Origin: Arenicellales bacterium
Lineage (GTDB): Bacteria; Pseudomonadota; Gammaproteobacteria; Arenicellales; UBA868
Direction of reading: 5' to 3'
Assembly: GCA_028825345.1 (NCBI GenBank)
Contig: JAPKAJ010000145.1
Span: 1 to 5,942 of the forward strand
Length of the DNA: 5,942 nt
The notes under the pieces were generated by a model. That model was given only the letters and a program-made list of their open reading frames with translations. It was not told the origin of the DNA and did no database searches. Shown here in pieces: positions 1 to 5,942 of this stretch (position 1 is the first letter of the stretch; each line of letters opens with the position of its first letter). The position numbers were made by a program, and so were the translations under genes.

Positions 1-1294
1 GGGCCCGCTTGGCACTAAATAAAAACCCCCGCAAATAGCCTATGACATGCCGCGGTTTGCCATCCAGCGTAATGTAGTCACGCCCTTCGCCGACGACTTC
101 GGCCACTGTTTTATCCAGATCCAGTTCCCGCCTATGCTGGTCGAAATAGCCCACCTGGACATTAACCCCCCACTTGATAGACCCCGAATGGGGCTCCAGT
201 TCACCAAGCAACAAACGCAGCAACGTGCTCTTGCCGACGCCGTTATTACCCACCAGTCCGATGCGGTCACCACGGCGGATCTGCAACGAGAAATCACGAA
301 ATAGTGGGCACGCCCCATAACCGAATACCATATGTCGGGCATCCAGCACTTTGCGGCCCGAATTTTCGGCTTCCTCGATGTGCACCCGGGCCCGAGCTTC
401 TGGATTGACCCGTCCAGAGCGTTCTACACGCATGGCCTCAAGCGCCCGAACCCTGCCCTCGTTACGAGTGCGTCGGGCCTTGATCCCTTGGCGAATCCAC
501 GCCTCTTCCTCGGCCAGTTTGCGATCGAATTCGCCATCTGCCAGGCGCTCGTTCGCCACCGCCGCGGCACTTCGCTTAAGGAACTGTGCGTAATCGCCTG
601 GCCAACTGCGCAGCTGGCCACGATCTATCTCAACAATGCGGGTAGCCAGACGTTGAAGAAAAGCCCGATCATGGGTAATAAACAACACGGCACCAGCAAA
701 ACCGGTGAGACGCCCCTCCAACCACGCGATGGCCTCGAAATCCAGATGATTAGTTGGCTCGTCGAGTAATAGCAGATTCGGCCGAATCACCAGAGCCCTG
801 GCGAGCGCGGCCCGCCGTCGCCATCCCCCGGAAAGCTCACTCATCGGCTGGGCCGGATCAAGGCCCATTTCGGTGCAGACCGTCTCCACCTGCTGCTGCG
901 GGTGCCAGCCACCATGAGCGTCGATATGCCCGTGCAACTCCTGCAACTCACGCAGTCCGTGAGCATCAAGCATTGACTCAGCCTGAGCTTGGTACTGGCG
1001 GGTCAACGCAATGATCTCGGCCAAACCTACGGATACAAATTCGCCAACCAGAGCGTTTTCATCCGCGGGCAACACCTGGGCGAGCTCACTGATGCATAGA
1101 TCACCCTGACGCCGAACCTCGCCCTCGTCCGGCTCCAGTTCCCCACTCACCAGATGCAAAAGGGAAGTCTTGCCGGCCCCATTGCGCCCGACCAGACACA
1201 CCCGTTCGCCTGCCTCGATAGACAGATTAGCCTGGCGCAGTAATTTACGGGCACCGAACGCCAGGTTGACCGCATCAAGTCGAACAAGAAACAT
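1..1294 (-). CDS. uup: ABC-F family ATPase Uup (5' part of gene; C-terminus beyond left edge)
   Basis: Reading the minus strand from ATG at 1294 gives 431 uninterrupted codons to the window edge. Visible in order: first nucleotide-binding domain with Walker A GRNGAGKTS (residues 36-44), ABC signature LSGGWRRR (154-161), Walker B LLLLDEPTNHLD (174-185) and switch histidine in FITHDR (205-210). Next comes the linker, with FDRKLAEEEAWIRQGIKARR (256-275) closely matching E. coli Uup as I recall it. The second domain has Walker A GNNGVGKST (349-357) and YFDQHR (383-388). There are no membrane segments, as expected for ABC-F proteins, which are soluble. E. coli Uup is about 635 residues, so roughly a third is missing, including the second signature, second Walker B and the C-terminal coiled coil. 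Family knowledge: Uup is linked to precise excision of transposons, DNA binding and ribosome-related ATPase activity. The start fits the E. coli N-terminus. No strong ribosome binding site is seen before it. Confidence 0.95.
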   Translation of the reverse strand, partial: MFLVRLDAVNLAFGARKLLRQANLSIEAGERVCLVGRNGAGKTSLLHLVSGELEPDEGEVRRQGDLCISELAQVLPADENALVGEFVSVGLAEIIALTRQYQAQAESMLDAHGLRELQELHGHIDAHGGWHPQQQVETVCTEMGLDPAQPMSELSGGWRRRAALARALVIRPNLLLLDEPTNHLDFEAIAWLEGRLTGFAGAVLFITHDRAFLQRLATRIVEIDRGQLRSWPGDYAQFLKRSAAAVANERLADGEFDRKLAEEEAWIRQGIKARRTRNEGRVRALEAMRVERSGRVNPEARARVHIEEAENSGRKVLDARHMVFGYGACPLFRDFSLQIRRGDRIGLVGNNGVGKSTLLRLLLGELEPHSGSIKWGVNVQVGYFDQHRRELDLDKTVAEVVGEGRDYITLDGKPRHVIGYLRGFLFSAKRA

Positions 1295-1365
1295 ATTGAA
1301 AGATTGGATTTAAAGCTAAATTTCTGGTTGGGCTCTACGCCCGGCAAAGCGCGATATTAACCGAC

Positions 1366-1530
1366 CTACTCCCTGTACTTGTGACTCGCTTGTACCAGAT
1401 TCGCCAATCCCTGGGAGATCCTGCGCTTGTCGCTGGCGGATAGGCCCTTGCTTGGTGCCGACAATTCCTTCAGGCCGTCAAAAATAATTTGCTTTTTGTC
1501 GATTTTTCTCTTCTCAATAGGCGCACACAA
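1366..1530 (-). CDS. Small hypothetical protein upstream of uup, non-ATG start
   Basis: An open frame of 54 codons from a possible TTG at 1530 to TAG at 1366-1368. Its stop lies 71 bases before the uup start on the same strand, so the two could be co-transcribed. The peptide is lysine/arginine rich and looks protein-like, with segments KKQIIFDGLKELSAPSKGLS and SDKRRISQGLANLVQASHKY, probably helical, no signal peptide and no membrane segment. There is no in-frame ATG or GTG. The frame stays open upstream only to a stop opposite the transporter start. Candidate starts are TTG 1530, ATT 1518 or ATC 1503, the last preceded by a purine-rich GAGAAGAGA. An ATG at 1549 lies in another frame, so a frameshifted longer gene is also possible. 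I do not recognise a family. It could be a real small gene, a decayed gene end, or chance. Confidence 0.38.
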   Translation of the reverse strand: MCAPIEKRKIDKKQIIFDGLKELSAPSKGLSASDKRRISQGLANLVQASHKYRE

Positions 1531-1577
1531 GCGTAGACTTCGCCGCCATTTTCTGTGAATGCCAGTAGATTCCTGCC

Positions 1578-3023
1578 GTGCTTTTTGCCCTTTCTATTTT
1601 ACGCAACCTCTCGTCACTGATGATTTCCGTGACTCTGTTGATGTTCGCCAACAGCATGTTTTCTACCCTGTTGGCACTACGGGCGAATATCGAACAATAC
1701 CCCAACGAGATGATTGGCCTGATGACATCGGCCTACTTCCTGGGCTTTGTGCTGGGCACATTCCGTTCGGGGCCACTGATCAACCGTATAGGGCACATAA
1801 GAACCTTTGCCGCGCTCGCCGCGATCGCAGCTGCCTGTGCCCTACTGGTACTGATTATCCCCAACCCCTGGGCCTGGGTTGCCCTTCGAGCAGCCATGGG
1901 GGCGGCGACTGCTGGACTTTTTGTAGTGGTCGAAAGCTGGCTCAACAACCGTGCTGCCAACGAGAGTCGCGGGGTGCTGTTATCAATGTACATCGTGATT
2001 GGTTACATCGCATCCGCCGTGGGGCAACAAGCCATCAAACTGGGCGACCCCGGAACTTATGAGCTTTTTCTCTTTGTGGGCATCGCACTGGCCTTGTCTT
2101 TGGTGCCTGTCTCACTCACCCGGGCTACTCACCCGGATCCGGTGGAGACGCCGCATCTCAATATCCGCCGGTTGTTTCAGGTATCGCCAACCTCAGTGAT
2201 TGTGTGCCTCGGCGCGGGATTGATCAATTCCAGTTGGTGGGGCCTGGGCCCTGTGTATGCGCGTGAGATAGGCTTTAGCGTCAGTGGGATTGCCAGCTTC
2301 ATGACCGCAGCACTGCTGGGCGGTATGCTGCTGCAACTGCCGATCGGTCGACTCTCAGATCGACTGGACCGACGCCTGGTAATTTTTGCGGTCACGATCG
2401 GGGTTAGCATTCCCGCTTTTGCACTGGCGCTGGGCGGGCTTCTCCCCTCCTGGGGCACCTTGAGCGCAGTCGCAATCTTCTTTGGCTTGGCTTCTACCCT
2501 CTACCCACTCAGCATTGCCTATGCTAATGACTACCTGGAACCAAGCGACGTAGTCGCGGCCAGCGGTGGCTTTGTCATGATCTTCGGTATCGGTGCTGTA
2601 GTCGGACCGCTTGCGGCCTCAGCAGCTATGCGTATTGCCGGCCCACAAGGCATGTTCATGTACGTCATAACGATAGTCGTGCTGCTCACCGGATTCATTG
2701 CCTGGCGTATGCGGGTGCGTCAGTGGGCGCCGGTGGTGGAGAAAGAGCCTTATGTGCTGCAACCGGAACTACAGACTCCTGGAGTTATCAGCGAACTCGA
2801 CCCACGAGCCGAGGTCGACGAAGGCTACGACCAGGGCCCGGACATCCTCGATACGTCGACAGCGGAAGCGGAAGAAGACAAGCCTTTTGGCTTCTGGCTA
2901 GGACGTTCTGGTATGAACTCTAGCGATCACACTCAGGAGGGCACTGACCCAGAGCCGACAGAGCAGGATGAGGGTATTGACTCTAGCGACAGCAAGAACA
3001 GCGAATATAACCAGAATCATTAA
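1578..3023 (+). CDS. MFS transporter, YcaD-like, with acidic C-terminal tail
   Basis: Predicted inner-membrane transporter of 481 residues; the substrate cannot be inferred. About 12 hydrophobic segments are seen, roughly at residues 12-34, 45-66, 76-95, 98-120, 134-155, 161-180, 204-226, 235-257, 266-288, 293-315, 325-350 and 357-376. The loop between segments 8 and 9 carries the classic MFS motif GRLSDRLDRR (257-266); its counterpart after segment 2 (GPLINRIGHIR, 65-75) is degenerate. Segment 4 contains FVVVESWLNN, which with the following RG and MY residues resembles E. coli YcaD as I recall it. Residues from about 386 to 481 form a hydrophilic tail rich in Asp, Glu and Ser that YcaD (about 382 residues) lacks. 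The start is GTG 1578, the first start codon after an in-frame stop at 1566. ATG 1620 (residue 15) is an alternative that would clip the first helix. Neither has a clear ribosome binding site. The gene is monocistronic and converges with greA. Confidence 0.9.
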   Translation: MLFALSILRNLSSLMISVTLLMFANSMFSTLLALRANIEQYPNEMIGLMTSAYFLGFVLGTFRSGPLINRIGHIRTFAALAAIAAACALLVLIIPNPWAWVALRAAMGAATAGLFVVVESWLNNRAANESRGVLLSMYIVIGYIASAVGQQAIKLGDPGTYELFLFVGIALALSLVPVSLTRATHPDPVETPHLNIRRLFQVSPTSVIVCLGAGLINSSWWGLGPVYAREIGFSVSGIASFMTAALLGGMLLQLPIGRLSDRLDRRLVIFAVTIGVSIPAFALALGGLLPSWGTLSAVAIFFGLASTLYPLSIAYANDYLEPSDVVAASGGFVMIFGIGAVVGPLAASAAMRIAGPQGMFMYVITIVVLLTGFIAWRMRVRQWAPVVEKEPYVLQPELQTPGVISELDPRAEVDEGYDQGPDILDTSTAEAEEDKPFGFWLGRSGMNSSDHTQEGTDPEPTEQDEGIDSSDSKNSEYNQNH

Positions 3024-3027
3024 TCGA

Positions 3028-3528
3028 TCAGGATTCCTTTGCGTCTTTTTCGATCTGGTAGCGGACCGAAAGTACTTCGTACCGACGCATCCCGCCTGGC
3101 GCCTGAAACTCGACTTCATCGCCTTCGGTCTTGCCGATCAGCGCCTTGGCAATGGGTGAGGCGTGAGAAATCATCCCCTGGTCGATATTTGCCTCCAGTT
3201 CGCCGACAATACGGTAACAGACCTCGCGGTCACCTTCTTCTTCCCATAACTCCACCCAGGCGCCAAATATCACCTTGTCGCGCGGGTTCAGGCGGGTCGG
3301 GTCGATAACCTCGGCCATAGCGAGCTTGGCATCGAGCTCAGCAATACGACCTTCGATAAAACCCTGCTGCTCCCGCGCCGCATGGTATTCCGCATTTTCT
3401 GAAAGATCACCATGGGCTCGTGCTTCGGCAATGGCCTCGATGATCGCAGGCCGATCTATTCGCTTGAGCCGCTGCAACTCTTCGTGCAGACGCTGGGCGC
3501 CCTCTGGGGTAAGTAATACTCGTGTCAT
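3028..3528 (-). CDS. greA: Transcription elongation factor GreA
   Basis: 166-residue cytoplasmic factor that enters the secondary channel of backtracked RNA polymerase and stimulates cleavage of the RNA 3' end. The N-terminal coiled coil spans about residues 1-75. Its tip carries HGDLSENAEYHAAREQQGF (39-57), with the two acidic residues D41 and E44 known to act at the polymerase active site. The C-terminal FKBP-like domain is recognisable from VIFGAWVEL (86-94), YRIVGE (105-110), SPIAKALIG (124-132) and the PGG turn (144-146). The protein is eight residues longer than E. coli GreA (158), through a charged tail ending KDAKES. ATG 3528 matches the family N-terminus; only a weak GGCGAG lies upstream. 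In Pseudomonas-type genomes greA directly follows carB. Here 1286 bases separate them, so greA probably has its own promoter. Its stop is 4 bases from the stop of the convergent transporter gene. Confidence 0.98.
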   Translation of the reverse strand: MTRVLLTPEGAQRLHEELQRLKRIDRPAIIEAIAEARAHGDLSENAEYHAAREQQGFIEGRIAELDAKLAMAEVIDPTRLNPRDKVIFGAWVELWEEEGDREVCYRIVGELEANIDQGMISHASPIAKALIGKTEGDEVEFQAPGGMRRYEVLSVRYQIEKDAKES

Positions 3529-3681
3529 AAATTTGGCACTCGCCGGAACGTTTGTTATCCAACAGTTAGTGGAAGGTGAATGGGGCTTGTAGAGGCTTGT
3601 TCAAGCACAAGTCTATACGGATTCCTTTACTGCTCCTTGCAAGGGTTAACAATAACGGTAGCCGAAGATCAGGAGAAACTG

Positions 3682-3843
3682 ATGAAGAAACTGAAGTGCC
3701 TTACCAAACTCAAAAGCCGCGATACGGGTTACTTTACCCTAACAGTCAAGGAGAAGACAAAGTGGATACTCCTTAGCGTCGACAGGCAGGTAACCAGACA
3801 GCCCGGTGCCGACGCAAATAAAATCCGAAGTCGTAGGATCTAA
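3682..3843 (+). CDS. Possible small basic protein, hypothetical
   Basis: A 53-codon ORF beginning ATGAAGAAACTG and ending in TAA at 3841-3843. The strongest support is AGGAG at 3671-3675, six bases before the ATG. The product is very basic (15 Lys/Arg against 4 Asp/Glu), begins MKKLKCLTKLKSRD, and has a central hydrophobic stretch WILLSV (residues 28-33). I see no known domain, no clear signal peptide and no complete membrane segment. The same frame is open further upstream to an ATG at 3580, which would give 87 residues but with a poorly spaced ribosome binding site. No homology is recognised, and the minus strand is also open across part of this ORF, so it may be chance. Confidence 0.28.
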   Translation: MKKLKCLTKLKSRDTGYFTLTVKEKTKWILLSVDRQVTRQPGADANKIRSRRI

Positions 3844-3998
3844 GCGATACTCGCCGAACTGCGATGGTTTAAGCTGGCCAGATGAGGAATATTGCTACTA
3901 TCGGTGGTATCACCTTTATTTTTGAACGATGTGGGCAATGTCAATATTGAATCGGGCTACCCCGATCCCGACCCGAAACTTAACATCTACTAACCTTG

Positions 3999-4032
3999 AT
4001 GGCGCAACAGGCAGTATTTGTTTTAGCGCCAT
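3999..4032. repeat. Inverted repeat / hairpin upstream of the AhpD-like gene
   Basis: ATGGCGC at 3999-4005 and GCGCCAT at 4026-4032 are perfect complements around a 20-base loop. Inside the loop, AACA (4006-4009) can also pair with TGTT (4019-4022), leaving a small bulge. It lies 82 bases before the ATG at 4115. No T-run follows on either strand, so it is not a standard intrinsic terminator. It could be a 5' leader structure or an operator, or chance. Confidence 0.35.
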
Positions 4033-4102
4033 GGCAATGCTAACCTAGTCGTAACGTAACAACACTTCAGGGTTGCGCCGAGCATAACTTAAAGACATTA
4101 CA

Positions 4103-4108
4103 AAGGAG
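4103..4108 (+). promoter_or_regulatory. Strong ribosome binding site of the AhpD-like gene
   Basis: AAGGAG, six bases before ATG 4115, is a near-ideal Shine-Dalgarno match and fixes the start. It is much stronger than anything before greA, uup or the transporter gene in this window. Confidence 0.85.
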
Positions 4109-4114
4109 ATAACA

Positions 4115-4501
4115 ATGAAATTAATCAAAACCACAGTTGCCGCTTTGGCTCTCGGGGCGACTGCCATCGCCTTTGCTGGTAACGACCATCCAATTTTAAC
4201 TCCCATGGAGCCCCAAGCCATGGGCCGGGCCTATACCGAGTTTTTGCTTGCCCAACCTGACTTCATCAAGAATTCAGGCTTCGATGCAAAAACCATGCAG
4301 TTGATCCATCTGGCCGCGGCCGCCGGCATGAAGTGTGAATACTGCATAGTCGCACACACGGCGATGGCAAAGGGTGCCGGCGCGACAGATGAGCAGGTCA
4401 AGACTGCCATCATGGCCGCTGGTGTTGTAGCCATAAATAGTACAATTCTCTACGGCAATCAGTATGATCTGAATGCATTAAAGAAAATGTTCGGTCAGTA
4501 A
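4115..4501 (+). CDS. Exported carboxymuconolactone decarboxylase / AhpD-like protein
   Basis: 128-residue protein with an N-terminal signal peptide: MKLIKTT, a hydrophobic core, then AFA at 19-21 with probable cleavage before G22. It is therefore likely periplasmic. The mature part is an AhpD-type all-helical domain with CEYCIVAHTAMAKGAGATDE (residues 74-93). C74, C77 and H81 form the CxxCxxxH signature used by AhpD for thiol peroxidase/disulfide chemistry. The acidic residue normally found 12 positions before the first cysteine (in RE-type motifs) is Q62 here, and the usual NG before the first cysteine is MK. Loss of that acid makes classic AhpD chemistry uncertain. Two cysteines argue for a redox role rather than true 4-carboxymuconolactone decarboxylation. 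The gene stands alone on the plus strand between carB and greA, both on the minus strand. It has its own AAGGAG site, three tandem in-frame stops (TAATAATAG, 4499-4507) and a terminator, suggesting an independent, well-expressed unit. Confidence 0.9.
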   Translation: MKLIKTTVAALALGATAIAFAGNDHPILTPMEPQAMGRAYTEFLLAQPDFIKNSGFDAKTMQLIHLAAAAGMKCEYCIVAHTAMAKGAGATDEQVKTAIMAAGVVAINSTILYGNQYDLNALKKMFGQ

Positions 4502-4517
4502 TAATAGGGAAATGACA

Positions 4518-4550
4518 GGGGCGACACATAGGGCGTGTTGCCCCTTTTTT
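4518..4550 (+). terminator. Intrinsic terminator after the AhpD-like gene
   Basis: GGGGCGACAC (4518-4527) pairs with GTGTTGCCCC (4535-4544), ten base pairs including one G-T pair, around a 7-base loop. Six T's follow at 4545-4550. It begins 16 bases after the stop codon. On the minus strand no T-run follows the stem, so it should act on plus-strand transcripts only. Confidence 0.92.
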
Positions 4551-4814
4551 AACTAGATTTTAACAAGCGGATACGGTTGGGATAAGAATTGCGGTGGTCA
4601 CTCCATCAAACCTGTCAGCAATCGCACACCATAGTTCTCTGGAGCCTGGTGCTACATTCCCTAGCAAACACGGCTGTGAATTGTTCCTGGGATCTTGAAG
4701 ATGGCAGAGACTGGCTGACGTAAGCGCGCGCGTGAATTATTTTTTTGCGTACCGTAGTCTTACAGGACAGGATGATCAAACCGAATCAGCCGCCCCAGAT
4801 TGGGTTTCTTGGTG

Positions 4815-5942
4815 TCACAAGGATATCGTCTGGTGCAGCGTCTGGAGGCGGTTTACCGCGGCATCACCACCGCTGCGGTGCGCTTCACAGGCGGCGCGCG
4901 CCGCGGCCAGGGTCGTAAAATATGTCACCTTGTGAATCAGCGCCTGGCGGCGGATAGTCGGTGAGTCCCGGCGACTATGGCGACTGGCAGTCGTATTGAC
5001 GATCAGGTCGAACTCTCCGTTCATGATGCTATCGACGACGTGAGGTCGACCCTCACTGACTTTATTCACCACCCGCGCTTTCATGCCAGCCGCTTGAATG
5101 GCCTGGGCAGTGCCCTCGGTCGCTACCAACGAGAATCCGTTTTCACTTAAGTAGCGCGCAATATCGATCACACTGGCCTGGTCCGCGGTGCGCACACTAA
5201 TCAGCGCTGTGCCGCTTACCGGTATCAGGGTGCCAGCCGCACGTTGGGCTTTACGATAGGCTTCGCCAAAGGTCATGCCGATACCCATGACCTCGCCTGT
5301 GCTTTTCATTTCGGGGCCAAGCACCGGATCGACGCCGGGAAATTTGATAAACGGAAATACTGCCTCTTTGACCGAGAAGTACGGGGGCCTCACGATCCCA
5401 CTAACCCCTTGTTCAGTAAGTGACTGGCCAACCATCGCCCGAGCACCAATCTTGGCGAGTGGTCGCGTGGTTGCCTTGGAGACAAAAGGCACGGTTCTCG
5501 ATGCCCGTGGGTTTACCTCCAGCACGTAAATATCTCCATTTTTTACCGCGAACTGCACGTTCATCAGGCCGACCACATTAAGCGCCAATGCCATCTCACG
5601 AGTCTGACGGGTAAGTTCCTCCTGGGTTGCCTCGCTCAGGGAAAAAGGCGGTAGCACACAGGCAGAATCTCCCGAATGCACTCCAGCTTCCTCGATATGT
5701 TCCATGATCCCACCGATCACGACTTCGCTGCCATCGCAGATTGCATCTACATCCACCTCAACGGCGTCACTGAGAAAGCGGTCGAGCAGAATCGGCGATT
5801 CATTGGATACCCGAAAAGCTTCGCGCAGGTAGCGCTCAAGTTCTTCGCGGCCATGAACAATTTCCATGGCGCGCCCCCCAAGAACATAGGACGGCCGCAC
5901 CACCAGCGGATAACCAATCTCTAGCGCACCTGCCAGCGCCTC
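4815..5942 (-). CDS. carB: Carbamoyl-phosphate synthase large subunit, C-terminal part
   Basis: 375 codons are in frame from the right edge to TGA at 4815-4817; the E. coli protein has 1073 residues, so about 700 N-terminal residues lie outside. With CarA, the enzyme makes carbamoyl phosphate from bicarbonate, glutamine-derived ammonia and two ATP, for pyrimidine and arginine synthesis. The fragment starts inside the second ATP-grasp domain (carbamate phosphorylation): VVRPSYVLGGRAMEIV (residues 14-29), EHIEEAGVHSGDS (81-93) and the metal-binding segment VLEVNPRASRTVPFVSKAT (140-158). KFPGVDPVLGPEMKSTGEVM (200-219) leads into the methylglyoxal-synthase-like allosteric domain (about 237-375), which binds UMP and ornithine in E. 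coli; GTA (277-279), NKVSEGRPH (293-301) and NTT (316-318) are visible there. The C-terminus ends VNRLQTLHQTISL, matching the family end. After SKAT, the usual GV is TR here. The gene should be downstream of carA outside the window. No obvious terminator follows the stop. Confidence 0.98.
   Translation of the reverse strand, partial: EALAGALEIGYPLVVRPSYVLGGRAMEIVHGREELERYLREAFRVSNESPILLDRFLSDAVEVDVDAICDGSEVVIGGIMEHIEEAGVHSGDSACVLPPFSLSEATQEELTRQTREMALALNVVGLMNVQFAVKNGDIYVLEVNPRASRTVPFVSKATTRPLAKIGARAMVGQSLTEQGVSGIVRPPYFSVKEAVFPFIKFPGVDPVLGPEMKSTGEVMGIGMTFGEAYRKAQRAAGTLIPVSGTALISVRTADQASVIDIARYLSENGFSLVATEGTAQAIQAAGMKARVVNKVSEGRPHVVDSIMNGEFDLIVNTTASRHSRRDSPTIRRQALIHKVTYFTTLAAARAACEAHRSGGDAAVNRLQTLHQTISL

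Larger units (their letters stand above)
3529..4114. other. 586-base gap between greA and the exported AhpD-like gene
   Basis: This interval has no gene I can recognise on either strand. It is visibly more AT-rich than its neighbours, especially 3880-4114. It must hold the greA promoter (minus strand) and the promoter of the 4115 gene (plus strand), but I see no convincing sigma-70 pair for either. It contains a small plus-strand ORF (3682-3843), a hairpin (3999-4032), and two open stretches in one minus-strand frame (3919-4032 and 3742-3894) separated by five stops. It may be relic sequence left by an insertion or by decay. Confidence 0.6.

Noticed and set aside
332..769. 145-codon plus-strand ORF
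   Set aside because: It lies wholly antisense to uup, whose motifs are unambiguous on the minus strand.
1335..1347. GGGC-TCTAC-GCCC stem between uup and the small ORF
   Set aside because: A 4-bp stem with no T-run on either strand; not enough for a terminator.
1514..1705. 63-codon minus-strand ORF opposite the transporter start
   Set aside because: It is antisense to the first 43 codons of the transporter and has no recognisable product; only its possible link by frameshift to the 54-codon frame is of interest.
3584..3600. GGCTTGT repeated at 3584-3590 and 3594-3600, one helical turn apart, followed by CAAGC
   Set aside because: Two 7-base copies only, and the inverted partner leaves a 2-base loop; too little to call an operator.
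3612..3642. Possible minus-strand greA promoter: TTGCAA (3642-3637) and TATAGA (3617-3612)
   Set aside because: The spacer is 19 bases and the -35 box is a poor match; similar pairs occur by chance in AT-rich DNA.
3892..3993. Short plus-strand frame (TTG 3892 to TAA 3991) after a GAGGA
   Set aside because: The GAGGA is only about three bases from the TTG, the frame is 33 codons, and nothing about the peptide is recognisable.
3981..4050. Integron attC-like site around the 3999-4032 hairpin
   Set aside because: The flanking TAACC boxes are direct rather than inverted, and no matching GTTRRRY core is present.
4724..4746. Alternating GCGCGCGCG followed by seven T's, resembling a terminator or Z-DNA tract
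   Set aside because: It forms no stem with a real loop next to the T-run, and no plus-strand gene ends just before it.
4732..4935. 67-codon plus-strand ORF beginning at GTG
   Set aside because: Most of it is antisense to the conserved end of carB, it lacks a ribosome binding site, and its composition is that of a shadow frame.

Overview
The window looks like a chromosomal segment of a gammaproteobacterium. CarB, GreA and Uup all resemble gammaproteobacterial proteins as I remember them, and carB followed by greA on one strand is the Pseudomonas-type order. I cannot name a genus from sequence alone; a marine or Cellvibrio/Pseudomonas-like lineage is an inference.

Layout from left to right. 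(1) Positions 1-1294, minus strand: the N-terminal 431 codons of uup, an ABC-F ATPase, running off the left edge. (2) 1366-1530, minus: a small unrecognised reading frame without an ATG, just upstream of uup. (3) 1578-3023, plus: a YcaD-like major facilitator transporter with a GTG start and a long acidic C-terminal tail. (4) 3028-3528, minus: greA, converging on the transporter with a 4-base gap. (5) 3529-4114: 586 bases with no convincing gene; it holds one small plus-strand ORF with a good ribosome binding site, a hairpin, and short open stretches on the minus strand. (6) 4115-4501, plus: a small exported protein of the carboxymuconolactone decarboxylase/AhpD family, ending in three consecutive stop codons and a strong intrinsic terminator (4518-4550). 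(7) 4551-4814: non-coding. (8) 4815-5942, minus: the C-terminal 375 codons of carB, running off the right edge.

The genes are mostly housekeeping: pyrimidine/arginine precursor synthesis (carB), transcript-cleavage rescue of RNA polymerase (greA) and a ribosome- or DNA-associated ABC-F ATPase (uup). They do not form one pathway. The accessory-looking part is 3529-4814, where carB and greA, usually neighbours, are separated by about 1.29 kb. That interval carries a self-contained, oppositely oriented unit: its own ribosome binding site, signal peptide, redox-type CxxC protein and terminator. I found no CRISPR array, tRNA, rRNA, transposase or phage gene. Nothing here is clearly a new multi-gene system. 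The best candidate for novelty is the periplasmic AhpD-like protein, which has a Glu-to-Gln change at a position usually conserved in the family.
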